DNA of 64,000 nt from Pedobacter sp. R20-19 (GCF_000708265.2 NZ_JCKI01000003.1:186001-250000), one strand, 5' to 3'; numbered from the stretch's first letter, positions 1 through 9,420 are shown. The notes: a model not told the origin generated them from the sequence alone. Program-made: numbers and translations.

Positions 1-745
1 TTCCGGAGAAGCAGAAATTGAGCAAGAAAAAATCAGAAAAGGAAATCTGCAAGAATGGGAATGGCAGCAATTGCACAGTAAGATTGGTCGTTTAACTGAA
101 GCACCACTATTAATTGATGATACCCCTGCATTAAATATATTTGAATTTAGGGCGAAATGCCGGAGGCTAAAATCACAATACGATATCCAACTCGTGATTG
201 TAGATTATTTGCAATTGATGCATGGTAAAGGCGAAGGAAAAGGTGGCGGTAACCGTGAGCAGGAAATTGGTAGTATTTCAAGGGCTTTAAAATCAGTAGC
301 TAAAGAGCTAGATGTTCCAGTATTGGCACTTTCACAATTAAGTCGCGCCGTAGAGAGCAGGCCTGGTTTACAGGGTAAGCGACCAATGCTATCCGATTTG
401 AGGGAATCAGGATCTATCGAGCAGGATGCAGATATGGTATTATTCTTATATCGCCCGGAATATTATGGCATTACAGAGGATGAGCAAGGAAGATCACAAG
501 CAGGTATTGGAGAGGTAATTATTGCAAAACACCGTAATGGCGAAACAGGAATTGTTCCACTTCGTTTCGTAGGTAAATTTGTGAAGTTTACCGATCTGGA
601 AGAAGATTTTACGGCACCAACATCATTTGCTGCTGCAGATCCATCAGCTGGAATGTATCCTTCGCAAGATTTTGAAAAACAAAGTAATGTGATTATTCGT
701 CCATCAAAAATGGATGATTATAATGATGATGATCCTCCGTTTTAG
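1..745 (+). CDS. dnaB: Replicative DNA helicase DnaB, C-terminal part (5' end outside window)
   Basis: This is the ring helicase that unwinds DNA at the replication fork. The reading frame is open from base 2, so the gene begins left of the window, and about 247 C-terminal residues are visible. They cover the second half of the RecA-like ATPase domain. The Walker B strand with motif VIVDYLQLM lies near bases 194-222, SQLSRAVESR near 339-365 and the arginine-finger region LRESGSIEQDADMV near 397-440. The tail is an acidic, proline-ended stretch (DDYNDDDPPF) that is probably disordered. The stop at 743-745 lies inside the first copy of a tandem duplication. The family assignment is very firm; the N-terminal domain cannot be judged. 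Confidence 0.97.
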   Translation, partial: SGEAEIEQEKIRKGNLQEWEWQQLHSKIGRLTEAPLLIDDTPALNIFEFRAKCRRLKSQYDIQLVIVDYLQLMHGKGEGKGGGNREQEIGSISRALKSVAKELDVPVLALSQLSRAVESRPGLQGKRPMLSDLRESGSIEQDADMVLFLYRPEYYGITEDEQGRSQAGIGEVIIAKHRNGETGIVPLRFVGKFVKFTDLEEDFTAPTSFAAADPSAGMYPSQDFEKQSNVIIRPSKMDDYNDDDPPF

Positions 746-1025
746 GATGAATCAGCATTGCTCAAATAATTTCCTGCAGATAAGTGATTTCCTAAGAACG
801 ACAGTTAAAATCTGCGGTATCCATTTTAATCTGCCGGAGAAACCATTTCATAGCGATCTTTAAGCGTATTTAATCGCAAATGTTGATGATTACAATGACG
901 ATGATCCACCATTTGAGGATCAAATCGGCATTGCCCAAATAATTTCACGCAGATTTAGGTGATTTCCGCAGAACAATAGTTAAAATCTGCGGTAATCATT
1001 TTAATCTGCGGGACAACCTCTTCAT
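713..1025. repeat. Imperfect tandem duplication of the dnaB 3' end
   Basis: Two units of about 140 bp, roughly 713-851 and 885-1025, align with an offset of 172-174 bp. The first contains the last ten codons of dnaB plus the stop; the second repeats those codons (DDYNDDDPPF) but has GAG where the stop was. Both units then carry an aaaatctgcgg...ttttaatctgc motif with internal inverted character, of a kind I associate with intergenic regions of this group. Together with the following about 100 AT-rich bases this fills the 746-1128 gap. I see no gene there. Confidence 0.8.
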
Positions 1026-1128
1026 CATGCTCACTTAAAATTTACAATGCAAGTTAACAACATTACGTCTTTAACAAAAATGATTCAGCATTGATATTTG
1101 CTAGCAAAACTTTCTAATAATCCCCTTA

Positions 1129-2346
1129 CTAAAAAACATAACCAATTAAAATCCCTGCTAAAACAATAATGGGCGGACTAATTTTGGTGAAGTTTAACAA
1201 TAAAAAAGTAGTAACCATTATACCAAGAAATAACCAGTTCATTGCCATAGGTATGAGCAGCAGAATAAAAGCAGCAATGATAAAACCCACGCTAACGGCA
1301 TTAATTCCGCTTAGGCTATGCCTTATTCTAGATATTTTCTTCAAGTCATCCCAGAAAGGAACAATGAATAACACCAAAATTAAACCTGGTAAATTAATCC
1401 CCACTACTCCGATCAGGCCACCTAAAATTTGTCCAGAAAGGCCATAACCAAAGTTTTTCATACTTAATGCACCCAGGTAACTTGTAAAAGAGAAAGTTGG
1501 TCCAGGAAGAGCCTGTTGCAGTGCAAAACCCGATAAAAAACCAGGTGCAGCCAAATAATGTTTCATATCTACGAACTCCGTAAACATGAGCGGAACCAGC
1601 ACTTGTCCGCCGCCAAAAACCAGGATACCATTACGGTAAAAATTTTCCAATAAACGAATAGGCAAACTAAAAGGCGATGTTCGGTTGATGATTGCCCCCA
1701 CTAATGCAAATAAAAGCAATGCACCTAAAAAATAAATCATTTTTTTCGGGTTCAGGTTAGAAAATAGTCTTACCCTCAATTCCGTTTCTTCTTTTGGTGT
1801 TTCAATAGCAGAAGAAATGATCCCACCCACAAGAATCGCCAAAGGAAATACATAAGCGTTTCTTAATACAAATGTAGCCACCACCGATCCTATCGCTAAA
1901 AATATGGATACTTGAGAAGTTAATACTTTTCTCCCTAATTTCCAGGCACCATAGGCTACAATACCTAAAGCAATAGGTTGGATATATTCAAGTACATCAT
2001 TAAACTTCTGCTTTTGATCAAGCAAGGCATAACTTATCGCCGCGAAAGTCATAATCGCAGCAGTTGGTAAAATCCAGATGAGAAATGTAATGATGGCCAG
2101 TTTTAATTTACCAACCTTCCAGGCAATACCAACCAGTGTTTGTGTAGACGCCGGCCCAGGTAAAACCTGCGCAAGGGCGTTTAACTCTAACAACTCCTCT
2201 TCAGAAATAAATCTGGTGCTGTGTACAAAATATTTTAGTAAAAGCGCTAAATGTGCCTGTGCTCCACCAAAGGAAGTAAAAGTAAAAAACAATACATTAC
2301 GAATAAATAGCCACTGTTTTTTAACTGAGATGGGTTTGGGTTGCAT
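1129..2346 (-). CDS. chrA: Chromate transporter, long-chain CHR family
   Basis: This is an inner-membrane protein of the chromate ion transporter family, whose characterised members export chromate or take part in sulfate-related transport. It has about 406 residues and two homologous CHR halves, the usual architecture of the long form. The first half has TSFGGAQAHLALL and LAQVLPGPASTQT near its N terminus. The second repeats the pattern with GILVFGGGQVLVPLM and LQQALPGPTFSFTSYLG. The start is placed at the ATG at 2346 because the only upstream alternative is a TTG giving an unlikely 16-residue extension. No chrB-type regulator is adjacent. Chromate as the real substrate is a family-level inference. 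Confidence 0.88.
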   Translation of the reverse strand: MQPKPISVKKQWLFIRNVLFFTFTSFGGAQAHLALLLKYFVHSTRFISEEELLELNALAQVLPGPASTQTLVGIAWKVGKLKLAIITFLIWILPTAAIMTFAAISYALLDQKQKFNDVLEYIQPIALGIVAYGAWKLGRKVLTSQVSIFLAIGSVVATFVLRNAYVFPLAILVGGIISSAIETPKEETELRVRLFSNLNPKKMIYFLGALLLFALVGAIINRTSPFSLPIRLLENFYRNGILVFGGGQVLVPLMFTEFVDMKHYLAAPGFLSGFALQQALPGPTFSFTSYLGALSMKNFGYGLSGQILGGLIGVVGINLPGLILVLFIVPFWDDLKKISRIRHSLSGINAVSVGFIIAAFILLLIPMAMNWLFLGIMVTTFLLLNFTKISPPIIVLAGILIGYVF

Positions 2347-2400
2347 TGAGAGAATATTTAATAGCTTAATTGTTGAGATGATTCTTGATGGCAAATTAAA

Positions 2401-2736
2401 CTAATCGTCTTCATAATCTAAACCTGCTGCAGTATTATATGCACCTTGAAGTTCAGAAAAAGCATGCATATCCCGTTTATTTCTGGCAGTTACCATTCCT
2501 TTCTGATATACTTCGATTGCTTTCTCTTTTTGGCCGTCCTTTTCATATAATTTACCTAAATGATAATAAGTTCCCACATAATCCGGGTGTTTATCCGTTA
2601 ACTGAAGGTAAAAAGAATAGGCTTTTTCCTTATCATTTTGATTGTTATACTCTGTGGCTAAGGCATATAGAATAAACGGATCATTCGGTTCACTTTCTAA
2701 AAACTCCAATAACTTGACTAAACGGGTTGATGACAT
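2401..2736 (-). CDS. Small tetratricopeptide-repeat protein
   Basis: This is an acidic soluble protein of 111 residues with two to three TPR-like helix pairs (DPFILYALATEYNNQNDKEK and PDYVGTYYHLGKLYEKDGQK, then EVYQKGM). Such proteins usually mediate protein-protein contacts; the partner is unknown. There is no signal peptide or membrane segment. The stop lies 54 bases ahead of the chrA start on the same strand, so the two may be cotranscribed. It is divergent from etfB, with 62 bp between the start codons. Confidence 0.8.
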   Translation of the reverse strand: MSSTRLVKLLEFLESEPNDPFILYALATEYNNQNDKEKAYSFYLQLTDKHPDYVGTYYHLGKLYEKDGQKEKAIEVYQKGMVTARNKRDMHAFSELQGAYNTAAGLDYEDD

Positions 2737-2798
2737 TTTATTTCCTTGCTTTTTTAATTAAATTTGCAGAAAGACCTTATATATAAATCTCAATAAAT

Positions 2799-3536
2799 AT
2801 GAAAATATTAGTTTGTATCAGTAACGTGCCCGACACGACGACAAAAATAACTTTTACTAACGATAATACCGAATTCAATACGGCGGGAGTGCAATATATT
2901 GTTAATCCTTACGATGAAATTGCGTTATCACGAGCAATTGAATTAACTGAGGGTGGTAAAGGAACAGTAACTGTTATTAATGTTGGTGAAGCTGCCAATG
3001 ATCCAACGGTTAGAAAAGCACTTGCTATTGGTGCAGATGATGCTGTTCGTGTAAATGCCGCTCCGCGTGATGCTTATTTTGTTGCGAAACAAATTGCAGA
3101 GTATGCAAAGGATAAAGATTTCGACATGATCTTAACTGGTCGTGAATCTATCGACTACAACGGGAACCAGGTTGCAGCAATGGTGGGTGAGTTTTTAGAT
3201 ATCCCTTCTGTTTCAATCATCAAGAAACTGGATTACGATGGAAGCTCAGCTACCATTGAAAGAGAAATTGAAGGTGGCAAAGAAGTAGTAACTGTTTCAG
3301 GTAAATTTGTTGCAAGCTGCGCAGAAGGTGTTGCAGAACCAAAAATACCAACCATGCGTGGAATCATGAGTGCTAGAACCAAGCCATTAAACGTAGTAGA
3401 AGCCGTAGCTATAGAAGAGGTTACCAAAGTTGCTAAATATGAAACCCCTGCCCCACGCGGCTCGGTTAAACTGGTACCTGCAGATCAGGTTGAATCGCTT
3501 ATTGGCTTATTGCATAGCGAGGCTAAAGTAATCTAG
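2799..3536 (+). CDS. etfB: Electron transfer flavoprotein, beta subunit
   Basis: This is the beta (FixA-type) subunit of the heterodimeric flavoprotein that accepts electrons from acyl-CoA dehydrogenases and passes them to the quinone pool. It has 245 residues, the usual length. The N terminus MKILVCISNVPDTT and the stretch NPYDEIALSRAIEL are typical. AMP/adenine-binding region signatures are visible (VINVGEAANDPTVRKALAIGADDAVRV and DMILTGRESIDYNGNQV). A TAnnTTTG box at 2759-2766 lies 32 bases before the ATG and may be the -7 element. It heads a two-gene unit with etfA, 77 bp downstream. Confidence 0.95.
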   Translation: MKILVCISNVPDTTTKITFTNDNTEFNTAGVQYIVNPYDEIALSRAIELTEGGKGTVTVINVGEAANDPTVRKALAIGADDAVRVNAAPRDAYFVAKQIAEYAKDKDFDMILTGRESIDYNGNQVAAMVGEFLDIPSVSIIKKLDYDGSSATIEREIEGGKEVVTVSGKFVASCAEGVAEPKIPTMRGIMSARTKPLNVVEAVAIEEVTKVAKYETPAPRGSVKLVPADQVESLIGLLHSEAKVI

Positions 3537-3613
3537 TGCCTAAAGCTCCAAAAGGAATTTAGTTAAATAATCAAATCGTTTACACGTCCGAATAAGGATC
3601 AAGAAATAAATAT

Positions 3614-4582
3614 ATGTCAGTATTAGTATATGTAGAACAGGCCGAAGGCAAATTTAAAAAATCTGTTTTTGAAGCAGTTTCTTATGCCAAAGCAATTGCC
3701 GATCAGCAGTCAACAAATTTAACGGCTATTTCCATCGGTGATGTTGCTGAAAGTGAATTAAAAGAATTAGGAAAGTACGGTGCTGCTAAAGTATTAAATG
3801 TAAGTGCAGATCAGTTAAAAACTTTTGTTAATCAGGCTTATGCAAGTGTTATTGCAGCAGCAGCTGAAAAAGATGGTGCAGATATCATTGTTTTATCTAA
3901 CTCATTCTCTGGAAAAGGTTTGGCTCCACGAATTGCAGTAAAGCTTAAGGCCGGATTAGCAGATGGTGCTGTAGAACTACCAAGTACTGATGGTAAATTC
4001 TCCATCAAGAAAACAGCTTTCTCCGGAAAAGCATTTGCCATTACAGAATTGACTTCTACCAATAAAGTGATTGCTTTAAATCCGAATGCATTTGGTGTTA
4101 AGGAAAATGCAACAGAAATAACAATCGAAAACTTTGCAGCTGACATTAAACAATCGGATCTTGGAACTGTTATTAAGGAGATTGTTAGGGCTACCGATAA
4201 AGTTTCATTGCCAGATGCAGAATTAGTGGTTTCTGCCGGAAGAGGCTTAAAGGGGCCTGAAAACTGGGGAATGATAGAAGAATTAGCAGGCCTTTTGGGT
4301 GCTGCAACAGCTTGTTCAAAACCAGTTTCTGATGCAGACTGGAGGCCTCATTCTGAACACGTTGGCCAAACCGGAATTGCAATTAGTCCTAACTTATACA
4401 TTGCAATTGGAATTTCAGGAGCAATTCAACACCTTGCCGGTGTGAGTTCTTCTAAAGTAATTGTGGTCATCAATAAAGATCCTGAAGCACCATTTTTTAA
4501 AGTGGCTGATTATGGTATTGTTGGTGATGCTTTTGAAGTGGTACCAAAATTAATTGAAGCATTAAAAGCACATAAGGGATAA
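3614..4582 (+). CDS. etfA: Electron transfer flavoprotein, alpha subunit
   Basis: This is the FAD-carrying alpha (FixB-type) subunit that pairs with the upstream EtfB. It has 322 residues. The C-terminal third holds the FAD-binding signatures: SAGRGLKGPENW, GQTGIAISPNLYIAIGISGAIQH and INKDPEAPFFKVADYGIVGD. The N-terminal domain is the less conserved Rossmann-like part. The pair serves fatty-acid and branched-chain amino-acid oxidation, which fits the acyl-CoA ligase and methylmalonyl-CoA epimerase elsewhere in the window. Confidence 0.96.
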   Translation: MSVLVYVEQAEGKFKKSVFEAVSYAKAIADQQSTNLTAISIGDVAESELKELGKYGAAKVLNVSADQLKTFVNQAYASVIAAAAEKDGADIIVLSNSFSGKGLAPRIAVKLKAGLADGAVELPSTDGKFSIKKTAFSGKAFAITELTSTNKVIALNPNAFGVKENATEITIENFAADIKQSDLGTVIKEIVRATDKVSLPDAELVVSAGRGLKGPENWGMIEELAGLLGAATACSKPVSDADWRPHSEHVGQTGIAISPNLYIAIGISGAIQHLAGVSSSKVIVVINKDPEAPFFKVADYGIVGDAFEVVPKLIEALKAHKG

Positions 4583-4592
4583 TATCTTATAG

Positions 4593-4620
4593 ACCATATA
4601 GGTTTTAAAACCTATATGGT
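4593..4620. repeat. 28-bp perfect palindrome of the AACCTATA family, possible terminator
   Basis: The sequence from 4593 to 4620 is a perfect palindrome with arms accatataggttt-like, followed by a short T run. It lies 11 bp past etfA. Related palindromes occur at 19582-19616, 24824-24854 and 26120-26152. It probably works as a transcription terminator. Confidence 0.7.
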
Positions 4621-4632
4621 TTTACCATAAAT

Positions 4633-5247
4633 ATGAAAAAAGTAAAATTAGACATTGTAGGATTATCTTACAGCCAGACACAATCTGGTGCTTATGCCCT
4701 TGTTTTAGGAGAAGTAAATGGACGGCGCCGCTTGCCTATTATTATAGGTGCATTTGAGGCGCAAGCCATTGCAATTGAAATTGAGAAAATGACCCCTAGC
4801 AGGCCTTTGACGCATGATTTATTTAAATCAATGGCAGATACTTTTCATATTAATATTGAGGAAATTATCATTTACAACCTGGTTGATGGTGTTTTTTATG
4901 CCAAGTTAATCTGCAATGACGGGAAGAATAAACATGAGATAGATGCCAGAACATCTGATGCTATAGCGTTGGCTGTTCGTTTCGATGCCATGATTTACAC
5001 CTATGAGTTTATTTTGGCTTCTGCTGGAATTGTAATTGAGGGTAATGACTTTTTATTTCTGGAGAATATGGATTCCATAGCCAAAGAACCAGAAGCTGAT
5101 AGCACGCCAGGAACAAGCAAGCACCAGGGCTTCAATGACTTATCTGTAGAAGAACTTCAGCAAAAGTTGCAGGAAGCAATAGCTGATGAGGCTTATGAAA
5201 AAGCGGCAAGACTAAGGGATGAACTTAACAAAAGAGGTACTTCATAA
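4633..5247 (+). CDS. Bifunctional nuclease-domain protein with C-terminal UVR motif
   Basis: This protein of 204 residues has a BFN/DUF151 domain (about residues 1-135; MKKVKLDIVGLSYSQTQSGAY, then LPIIIGAFEAQAIAIEIE and RPLTHDLF) and a C-terminal UvrB/UvrC-type helical hairpin (ELQQKLQEAIADEAYEKAARLRDELNKR). The DUF151 family was named after a plant enzyme with DNase and RNase activity. The UVR motif normally mediates contacts in nucleotide-excision repair. This domain order is common in Bacteroidota. Its role here is unproven. It follows etfA with a hairpin between, so it is probably a separate unit. Confidence 0.88.
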   Translation: MKKVKLDIVGLSYSQTQSGAYALVLGEVNGRRRLPIIIGAFEAQAIAIEIEKMTPSRPLTHDLFKSMADTFHINIEEIIIYNLVDGVFYAKLICNDGKNKHEIDARTSDAIALAVRFDAMIYTYEFILASAGIVIEGNDFLFLENMDSIAKEPEADSTPGTSKHQGFNDLSVEELQQKLQEAIADEAYEKAARLRDELNKRGTS

Positions 5248-5315
5248 CTTTGATAACCTTAAATTATCGAAGATTAGCTCCATAGTTTTTCATAAAAAAC
5301 ATCGAAATATGATAT

Positions 5316-5346
5316 AAACCCAAATTATTTAAAATAATTTGGGTTT
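5316..5346 (+). terminator. Hairpin terminator after the BFN-domain gene
   Basis: The stem is aaacccaaattatt paired with aataatttgggttt, followed by a T-rich stretch. It lies 69 bp past the preceding stop codon. Confidence 0.7.
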
Positions 5347-5416
5347 ATTTTAGAATTATGTTTCAGATTAGTTCTATATTCAGCCTTACTTTAAAAAATC
5401 ATCCTAAACTACAACT

Positions 5417-6802
5417 ATGAACGTTAAGTTTCGCTTAACTATAATGAGTTTCATGCAATTCTTTGTATGGGCTGCCTGGTTAATTACTATTGCAAATTAT
5501 TGGTTTGGAACCAAACAATGGGATGGCGCAAATTTTGGAATCATTTTTTCCACAATGGGGATTGCATCGCTATTTATGCCAACTTTAACGGGGATTTTAG
5601 CAGATAAATGGATTAATGCAGAAAAGCTTTATGCTATTTTACATATTCTTTATGCTGCTACAATGTTTTATCTACCACAGGTAGATGATCCACATACATT
5701 TTTTTGGGTAATACTGGTGGCCATGTGTTTTTATATGCCAACCATCGCATTAAGTAATTCCATCAGTTACACTACTCTAAAAAATGGAAATTTCGATGTA
5801 GTAAAGAATTTTCCACCTATACGTGTATGGGGAACCGTAGGCTTTATTGTAGCCATGTGGATCACCAACCTAACGGGTAATAAAGCGAGTGCAAATCAAT
5901 TTTATATTGCAGGCATTAGTGCTTTATTTTTAGGTGTTTATTCATTTACACTCCCGGCCTGTAAACCCTTAAATTTAATCAGTGAGAAAAAAACATTTGC
6001 ACAAAAACTCGGGCTAGAATCCTTTAAGCTTTTTGCTGATTACAAAATGGCTTTATTTTTCATCTTCTCTATGTTTTTAGGTGCAGCATTACAATTAACA
6101 AATGCATATGGAGATGTTTTTTTAGATGAATTTAAATTATTCCCAGTCTTTGCAGAATCATTTGTCATCCGTTATTCAACCATTATTCTATCTATTTCTC
6201 AAATATCAGAAACACTCTTCATTCTGGCTATTCCATTCTTTTTGAAAAGATTCGGAATTAAATGGGTAATTGCAATTGCGATGTTTGCCTGGGTACTACG
6301 CTTTGCCCTATTTGCCTTTGGTAATCCATCAGAAAATTTATGGATGATTATTACGTCTTGTATCGTATATGGCATGGCTTTCGACTTCTTTAATATCTCA
6401 GGATCATTATTTGTAGAAACCTCCACAACACCAAAAACACGTTCATCTGCACAAGGTTTATTTATGATGATGACCAATGGCTTTGGTGCTGTTTTCGGAA
6501 GTTTGGTATCAGGCTGGATGATCAATAAATATTTTACTACCTATTACTCCAATATCAGCTCACTTTCAAAGTATGTTAAAAGTGAAGAAGATAATGTTCA
6601 CTTACTTAAATTTTTAAAGGACAAAGGAATCAGCATTTTGCAAAATGGAGATTTAAGCAGGGCTTTAGATGTAAAAGACTGGCATAATATCTGGCTCGCC
6701 TTCACTATTTATGTTCTGGTGATTGCCATTGTTTTTGTACTCATTTTCAAACACAAACACACTAAAGCTGAAGAGAAAGCTATTGAGGCCATTAGTCATT
6801 AA
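5417..6802 (+). CDS. Nucleoside:H+ symporter (NupG/XapB-type MFS permease)
   Basis: This is a twelve-helix inner-membrane transporter of the nucleoside-proton symporter branch of the major facilitator superfamily, 461 residues long. The N-terminal signature MSFMQFFVWAAWLITIANYW and the loop TGILADKWINAEKLYAILH are typical of this branch, as is the long soluble loop before the last helix (residues about 375-430). It would import nucleosides for salvage, which fits the purine/pyrimidine phosphorylase gene at 19278. The exact substrate cannot be told from sequence. It is followed 22 bp later by a DUF3667 gene, probably in the same transcript. Confidence 0.88.
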   Translation: MNVKFRLTIMSFMQFFVWAAWLITIANYWFGTKQWDGANFGIIFSTMGIASLFMPTLTGILADKWINAEKLYAILHILYAATMFYLPQVDDPHTFFWVILVAMCFYMPTIALSNSISYTTLKNGNFDVVKNFPPIRVWGTVGFIVAMWITNLTGNKASANQFYIAGISALFLGVYSFTLPACKPLNLISEKKTFAQKLGLESFKLFADYKMALFFIFSMFLGAALQLTNAYGDVFLDEFKLFPVFAESFVIRYSTIILSISQISETLFILAIPFFLKRFGIKWVIAIAMFAWVLRFALFAFGNPSENLWMIITSCIVYGMAFDFFNISGSLFVETSTTPKTRSSAQGLFMMMTNGFGAVFGSLVSGWMINKYFTTYYSNISSLSKYVKSEEDNVHLLKFLKDKGISILQNGDLSRALDVKDWHNIWLAFTIYVLVIAIVFVLIFKHKHTKAEEKAIEAISH

Positions 6803-6824
6803 TTAACACTGCTCAAAATTAAAT

Positions 6825-7946
6825 ATGTCAGCTGGTAAGTACAGAAAAGAACATGATTGCCTAAATTGTGGCGCACATGTAGAGAAACACTATTGTAGCC
6901 AATGTGGGCAACCCAATTTAGAACTTAAAGAAAGTTTCTGGGGCTTCATTAGCCATAGTATTGCACACTACTTCCACTTTGATAATAAGTTTTTCCAAAC
7001 GCTTTCTCCTCTTCTAACCAAACCAGGGCAGGTTACACTTGATTATTTAGCTGGTAAAAGAGCCCGGTACATCAATCCGGTAAGTATGTACATTTTCGTA
7101 TCTATTGTATATTTTTTGGTGGTGTATTCTCCAAAACATGTTGAAAAAGATACGGACAATGTTCATGTCAATATTGAAAAGAAAAATAAACAAAATGTAA
7201 CAGACAGTGTAAACAAAGCATTAAAACTTACTGGAATACCTAAAAAAATTGCTAATAAAGCCACTAAATCGATTGATGAGGCAATCAAGAAAGAAGAATT
7301 CATAGCATTAGGCTTTGCTGATCAGGAAAAAGAATTAAATAGACTAAAAGCAGAAAATACCCAGTTAAAATCTGATTCTATAGCAAACAGGATTGAAGAT
7401 TTTAAGGAGATCCATATTGAAAGGAACGACAGCACTTATGCTGCTTATCTTCAACGTCAGAAAAAATTGTCTGTAGCCGAGCAAGATAGTTGGTATGAAA
7501 AATTGATCAAAAAAAGGGCTATCACTATTGGAGAGAAATCTGAAGTTATCCAGGAGACTTTGGAACATAACAGGCCAAAACAATATTTTTTATTGATGCC
7601 TTTGCTGGCAGGGTTCATCATGCTCAATTTTAGAAAAAATCATATTTACTATTTAGATCACCTGATTTTTACCATCCACGGAATGATGGTTTATTTTATC
7701 GTCTCCATCATAACCAAGCCAATCATGATACATGTATTTGGAGAGGATTCTTTTTTAACTAAAATTATGGAGGTTGGCGTTACCATTTATTTATTTTGGT
7801 ATATGTTTAAAGCACTTACCGTTTTTTATCAGCGTAAAACGTGGAGCACAGTTTTTAAAATCTTTTGGATTTTAATTCTTTATGCAGTTGCCTTTAAGCT
7901 ATCAGAAATGGCGATGATTAATTTAATTTATTATGTAGCTACTTAG
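6825..7946 (+). CDS. DUF3667 membrane protein with N-terminal zinc ribbon
   Basis: This protein has 373 residues. It opens with a four-cysteine zinc ribbon (C12-x2-C15 and C24-x2-C27), followed by the DUF3667 signature (GFISHSIAHYFHFDNKFFQTL, TLDYLAGKRARYINPVSMYIF). There is one membrane segment near residues 87-101, then a long charged, coiled-coil-prone middle (about 105-245), and several C-terminal membrane helices. The biochemical role of the family is unknown. It lies directly downstream of the nucleoside transporter. The stop is followed by a dispersed repeat and a strong two-way terminator. Confidence 0.85.
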   Translation: MSAGKYRKEHDCLNCGAHVEKHYCSQCGQPNLELKESFWGFISHSIAHYFHFDNKFFQTLSPLLTKPGQVTLDYLAGKRARYINPVSMYIFVSIVYFLVVYSPKHVEKDTDNVHVNIEKKNKQNVTDSVNKALKLTGIPKKIANKATKSIDEAIKKEEFIALGFADQEKELNRLKAENTQLKSDSIANRIEDFKEIHIERNDSTYAAYLQRQKKLSVAEQDSWYEKLIKKRAITIGEKSEVIQETLEHNRPKQYFLLMPLLAGFIMLNFRKNHIYYLDHLIFTIHGMMVYFIVSIITKPIMIHVFGEDSFLTKIMEVGVTIYLFWYMFKALTVFYQRKTWSTVFKIFWILILYAVAFKLSEMAMINLIYYVAT

Positions 7947-7954
7947 AACTTAAT

Positions 7955-8032
7955 CGTCATGCTGAACTGTTTCAGCATCTTTTTTGCTGTACAACATATA
8001 TAATAAGACCCTGAAATAAATTTAGGGTGACG
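7955..8032. repeat. REP/MITE-like intergenic element with CGTCA...TGACG ends
   Basis: This 78-bp element starts CGTCATGCTGAAC and ends GGGTGACG, so its ends are short inverted repeats. Inside are two hairpins: gctgaactgtttcagc at 7961-7976 and accctgaaataaatttagggt at 8009-8028. I recognise this layout as a non-coding repeat common in Bacteroidota genomes. It resembles the partial elements at 25911 and 35003. Confidence 0.65.
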
Positions 8033-8055
8033 ACTGTTCAAGATTTAAAGCCATA

Positions 8056-8090
8056 AAAAAACCCACTCGACATTATCGAGTGGGTTTTTT
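8056..8090. terminator. Bidirectional terminator between DUF3667 gene and gltA
   Basis: A perfect 15-bp stem (8056-8070 and 8076-8090) has a 5-nt loop, with an A run on the left and a T run on the right. It can therefore terminate both converging genes. Confidence 0.9.
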
Positions 8091-8103
8091 ATGTTTTATG
8101 AAA

Positions 8104-9393
8104 TTATTTTCTGTCTTTCAATTCAACAAATTCTCTATCGGTTTCACCAACATAAATCTGACGTGGACGACCAATTGGCTCTTTGTTTTCATGCATCTCT
8201 TTCCATTGTGCAATCCATCCAGGTAAACGGCCTAAGGCAAATAATACCGTAAACATTTCAGAAGGGAAACCTAAAGCTCTGTAAATGATACCTGAGTAGA
8301 AATCTACATTTGGATAAAGCTTTCTATCAATGAAGTATTGATCAGTTAAAGCAGCCTCTTCCAGCTTCTTCGCAATTTCTAAAATAGGATCATCAATTCC
8401 CAGGTTTTCTAGAATATCATCACATGCTTTTTTAATAATTTTTGCACGTGGATCAAAGTTTTTATAAACGCGGTGTCCAAATCCCATCATACGGAAAGGA
8501 TCATTTTTATCTTTTGCTTTGTTAATCCATTTTTCAGTATCTCCACCGTCAGCTTTAATTAACTCTAACATGTCGATAACAGCTTGGTTTGCGCCACCAT
8601 GAAGCGGGCCCCACAATGCAGCGATACCTGCAGCAATAGATGCATATAGATTACAATCTGATGAACCAACTATCCGAACAGTTGATGCAGAACAATTTTG
8701 TTCATGATCAGCATGTAGAATCAGCAATTTATTCATTGCGTTTACCACGATTGGGTTCACATCATAATCTTCCGTCCGCTGTCCGAAAGTCATCCAAAGG
8801 AAATTGGTTACATAATCATATTTATTTTTTGGATAAATAAGCGGGTGACCCAATGATTTTTTGTAAACAAATGAAACAATGGTTGGGAATTTAGCCAGCA
8901 ATTTTATGATGGTTAAATCCTGTTCTTCTGCAGTTTGATTAGGCTTTAAACATTCTGGATAAAAGGTTGATAAAGAAAAAATTAAGGAACCCAACTGACC
9001 CATTGGATGAGATCTGGAAGGATAGCCGTCAAAAAATTTCTTCATATCCTCATGAATGAGCGTATGTCTGTTAATTTCAGCCTGAAAATCTTCTACCTGT
9101 GTTTGCGTGGGAAGATCTCCATATATGATCAAATAAATTACTTCTAAGAAACTTGATTTTGCAGCAAGTTCTTCAATAGAATAGCCTCTATATTTAAGAA
9201 TCCCTTTCTCACCGTCTAAAAATGTGATTTTACTTTTTGTTGAACCTGTATTTTTGAAACCAGTGTCTAAGGTTACAAAGCCAGAAAGATCCCTTAATTT
9301 CGAAATATCTATGGCTTTTTCGTCTTCTGTTCCTGTAATTATTGGCAATTCTAACGTCTTACCATCAACTTTAATCTCTGCAATATCTGACAT
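8104..9393 (-). CDS. gltA: Citrate synthase
   Basis: This enzyme condenses acetyl-CoA with oxaloacetate to citrate at the entry of the TCA cycle. It has 429 residues, matching the hexameric E. coli-type enzyme. The catalytic triad is visible: H265 in GPLHGGANQ, H307 in GFGHRVY and D364 in NVDFYSG, corresponding to H264, H305 and D362 of E. coli GltA. The substrate-binding HADHEQNCS motif is at 227-235. It stands alone, facing a strong two-way terminator at its 3' end, with a possible promoter about 30-60 bp upstream. Confidence 0.97.
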   Translation of the reverse strand: MSDIAEIKVDGKTLELPIITGTEDEKAIDISKLRDLSGFVTLDTGFKNTGSTKSKITFLDGEKGILKYRGYSIEELAAKSSFLEVIYLIIYGDLPTQTQVEDFQAEINRHTLIHEDMKKFFDGYPSRSHPMGQLGSLIFSLSTFYPECLKPNQTAEEQDLTIIKLLAKFPTIVSFVYKKSLGHPLIYPKNKYDYVTNFLWMTFGQRTEDYDVNPIVVNAMNKLLILHADHEQNCSASTVRIVGSSDCNLYASIAAGIAALWGPLHGGANQAVIDMLELIKADGGDTEKWINKAKDKNDPFRMMGFGHRVYKNFDPRAKIIKKACDDILENLGIDDPILEIAKKLEEAALTDQYFIDRKLYPNVDFYSGIIYRALGFPSEMFTVLFALGRLPGWIAQWKEMHENKEPIGRPRQIYVGETDREFVELKDRK

Positions 9394-9420
9394 ATTATTG
9401 TATTGTGTTTATAGCTTTCT

